This document shows, one piece after another, positions 63,387 through 64,000 of a stretch of DNA of 64,000 nucleotides (position 1 is its first letter; every line of letters begins with the position of its first letter). The DNA is from JBCCGE01 sp039029455. Lineage in GTDB: Bacteria > Pseudomonadota > Gammaproteobacteria > Arenicellales > Poriferihabitantaceae. Where the stretch lies: contig JBCCGE010000003.1 in assembly GCA_039029455.1 (NCBI GenBank), positions 1 to 64,000 on the forward strand. The letters are read 5' to 3'. Below the pieces are notes generated by a model, which had not been told where the DNA came from, did no database searches, and saw only the letters and a list, made by a program, of their open reading frames with translations. The position numbers were made by a program, and so were the translations under genes.

Positions 63387-64000
63387 TCAGCGATCGAGCA
63401 GCTCGTCGATGGATTTACTAACGTGCGGGAAGTCCCCATTCCAGTAGCGGGTATGGCCGCCGTATCCAAGGCACATCTCACGGGTTCGGTCATCACGCCC
63501 AATGCTCCAGTCCCGCGACCATCGATCCGGGTCATAGTCGTCTCGCCACAAATACCGGCCGATGTAGTCTCCACTGCAATACAGATTCCACCAGTGTTGC
63601 AGACCAAACTCTGTCGGATCGGGGCCGTTCTCATTTTGATCCCGAACCCAGTGGTAATGATACGGAAACCGCTTTCGATACAGCTGCCTCAGGGGGCTGC
63701 CAAAGGTGAGAAGCTTAAGCGGTGGCAGGTGCTGATACAGAGACGTTTCCGAATCTTCATCACTTAGTGTATTTTCTCTGAATCGAAAGCGCAGGCAGTC
63801 GGCGGTAATCACTGTACCCTGACTGTGAGTGACAAACACAACCTGATCATAACCGCGCCCGTTTTCACTGTCCCTCCAGCGGCCAATGTAGTCCAGCAAA
63901 GAGTAGAAACGGCGGGAGATTGCGGCTCTCGGGTTTTTATTAACCGGACGCATGCGCAACCAGTTGGTCACATCCAATCCGACATCCAGTCCTGCTCGGA
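63387..64000 (-). CDS. Alpha/beta hydrolase-like protein, 5' end beyond the window
   Basis: The C-terminal ~203 residues of a larger protein whose frame stays open to the right edge. The nucleophile elbow is QVVFVTHSQGTVITADCLR, with LLTFGSPLRQLYRKRFPYHY downstream. The final His is probably in YGGHTRYW. Similar proteins are large, multi-helix membrane proteins with a C-terminal lipase-like domain. The stop at 63387 lies 124 bp from the enoyl-CoA hydratase start. Confidence 0.7.
   Translation of the reverse strand, partial: RAGLDVGLDVTNWLRMRPVNKNPRAAISRRFYSLLDYIGRWRDSENGRGYDQVVFVTHSQGTVITADCLRFRFRENTLSDEDSETSLYQHLPPLKLLTFGSPLRQLYRKRFPYHYHWVRDQNENGPDPTEFGLQHWWNLYCSGDYIGRYLWRDDYDPDRWSRDWSIGRDDRTREMCLGYGGHTRYWNGDFPHVSKSIDELLDR

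Overview
The window looks like part of the chromosome of a free-living, probably marine, gammaproteobacterium. The evidence is typical Gram-negative genes (a mrcB-type PBP1b, a TonB-dependent haem-type receptor, a lipoprotein, Tat-like signals), GyrB/DnaA/DnaN of gammaproteobacterial type, and many transporters and oxidoreductases for small organic molecules. Coding density is high and short ATGA overlaps are common. I saw no rRNA, tRNA, CRISPR array, transposase or prophage. Species-level placement is not possible from the sequence alone.

Layout. (1) 1-5012: the first ~90 bp encode a NusA KH-domain fragment that switches abruptly into the 3' two-thirds of a PerM/AI-2E transporter gene. Then follow a DUF2007 zinc-ribbon gene with an apparent ATT start, mrcB, a BrkB/YihY membrane protein and arsC. 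(2) 5072-10512: the replication-origin block dnaA-dnaN-gyrB without recF, with a candidate oriC between dnaA and dnaN and two perfect parS sites between dnaN and gyrB. (3) 10553-17628: 2-aminoethylphosphonate use. phnW is divergent from a LysR regulator followed by phnA and phnY. A perfect 11-bp inverted repeat lies in the divergent promoter. Pirin and tandem-VOC genes follow. (4) 17728-25951: DUF4399, an ECF sigma/anti-sigma pair, amt overlapping an unknown gene, oxidoreductases, a 132-bp segment bounded by 13-bp inverted repeats, and a GATase-like gene with two LysE exporters. (5) 26127-36985: regulators, a DMT exporter, an NTF2-like/hydrolase fusion with an AraC regulator, nitronate monooxygenase, DUF3179, PfpI and acyltransferase genes. 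(6) 37000-47700: a more A+T-rich, eroded-looking part with a glycosyltransferase, a broken secreted-protein gene, a haem-type receptor with a Fur-like box, a phosphoesterase/methyltransferase pair, and an intact secreted protein paired with a nucleotidyltransferase. (7) 47810-51233: PPK2 directly downstream of a double adenylate kinase, plus a nitrilase-family amidohydrolase. (8) 51751-64000: a LEA2 lipoprotein/PhyH/nucleotide-transporter-like MFS/isomerase operon, then TauD, EamA, HDAC-like and TPR-retropepsin genes, a Crp-family regulator, an ADP-forming acyl-CoA synthetase with an enoyl-CoA hydratase, and a truncated hydrolase at the edge.

How genes work together. PhnW, PhnY and PhnA form a complete route from 2-aminoethylphosphonate to acetate and phosphate. 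The double adenylate kinase and PPK2 can jointly interconvert AMP, ADP, ATP and polyphosphate. The best candidates for something undescribed are the double-Adk/PPK2 pair, the secreted-protein/nucleotidyltransferase pair with its decayed relative 7 kb away, and the GATase-like protein lacking its usual histidine beside two exporters.
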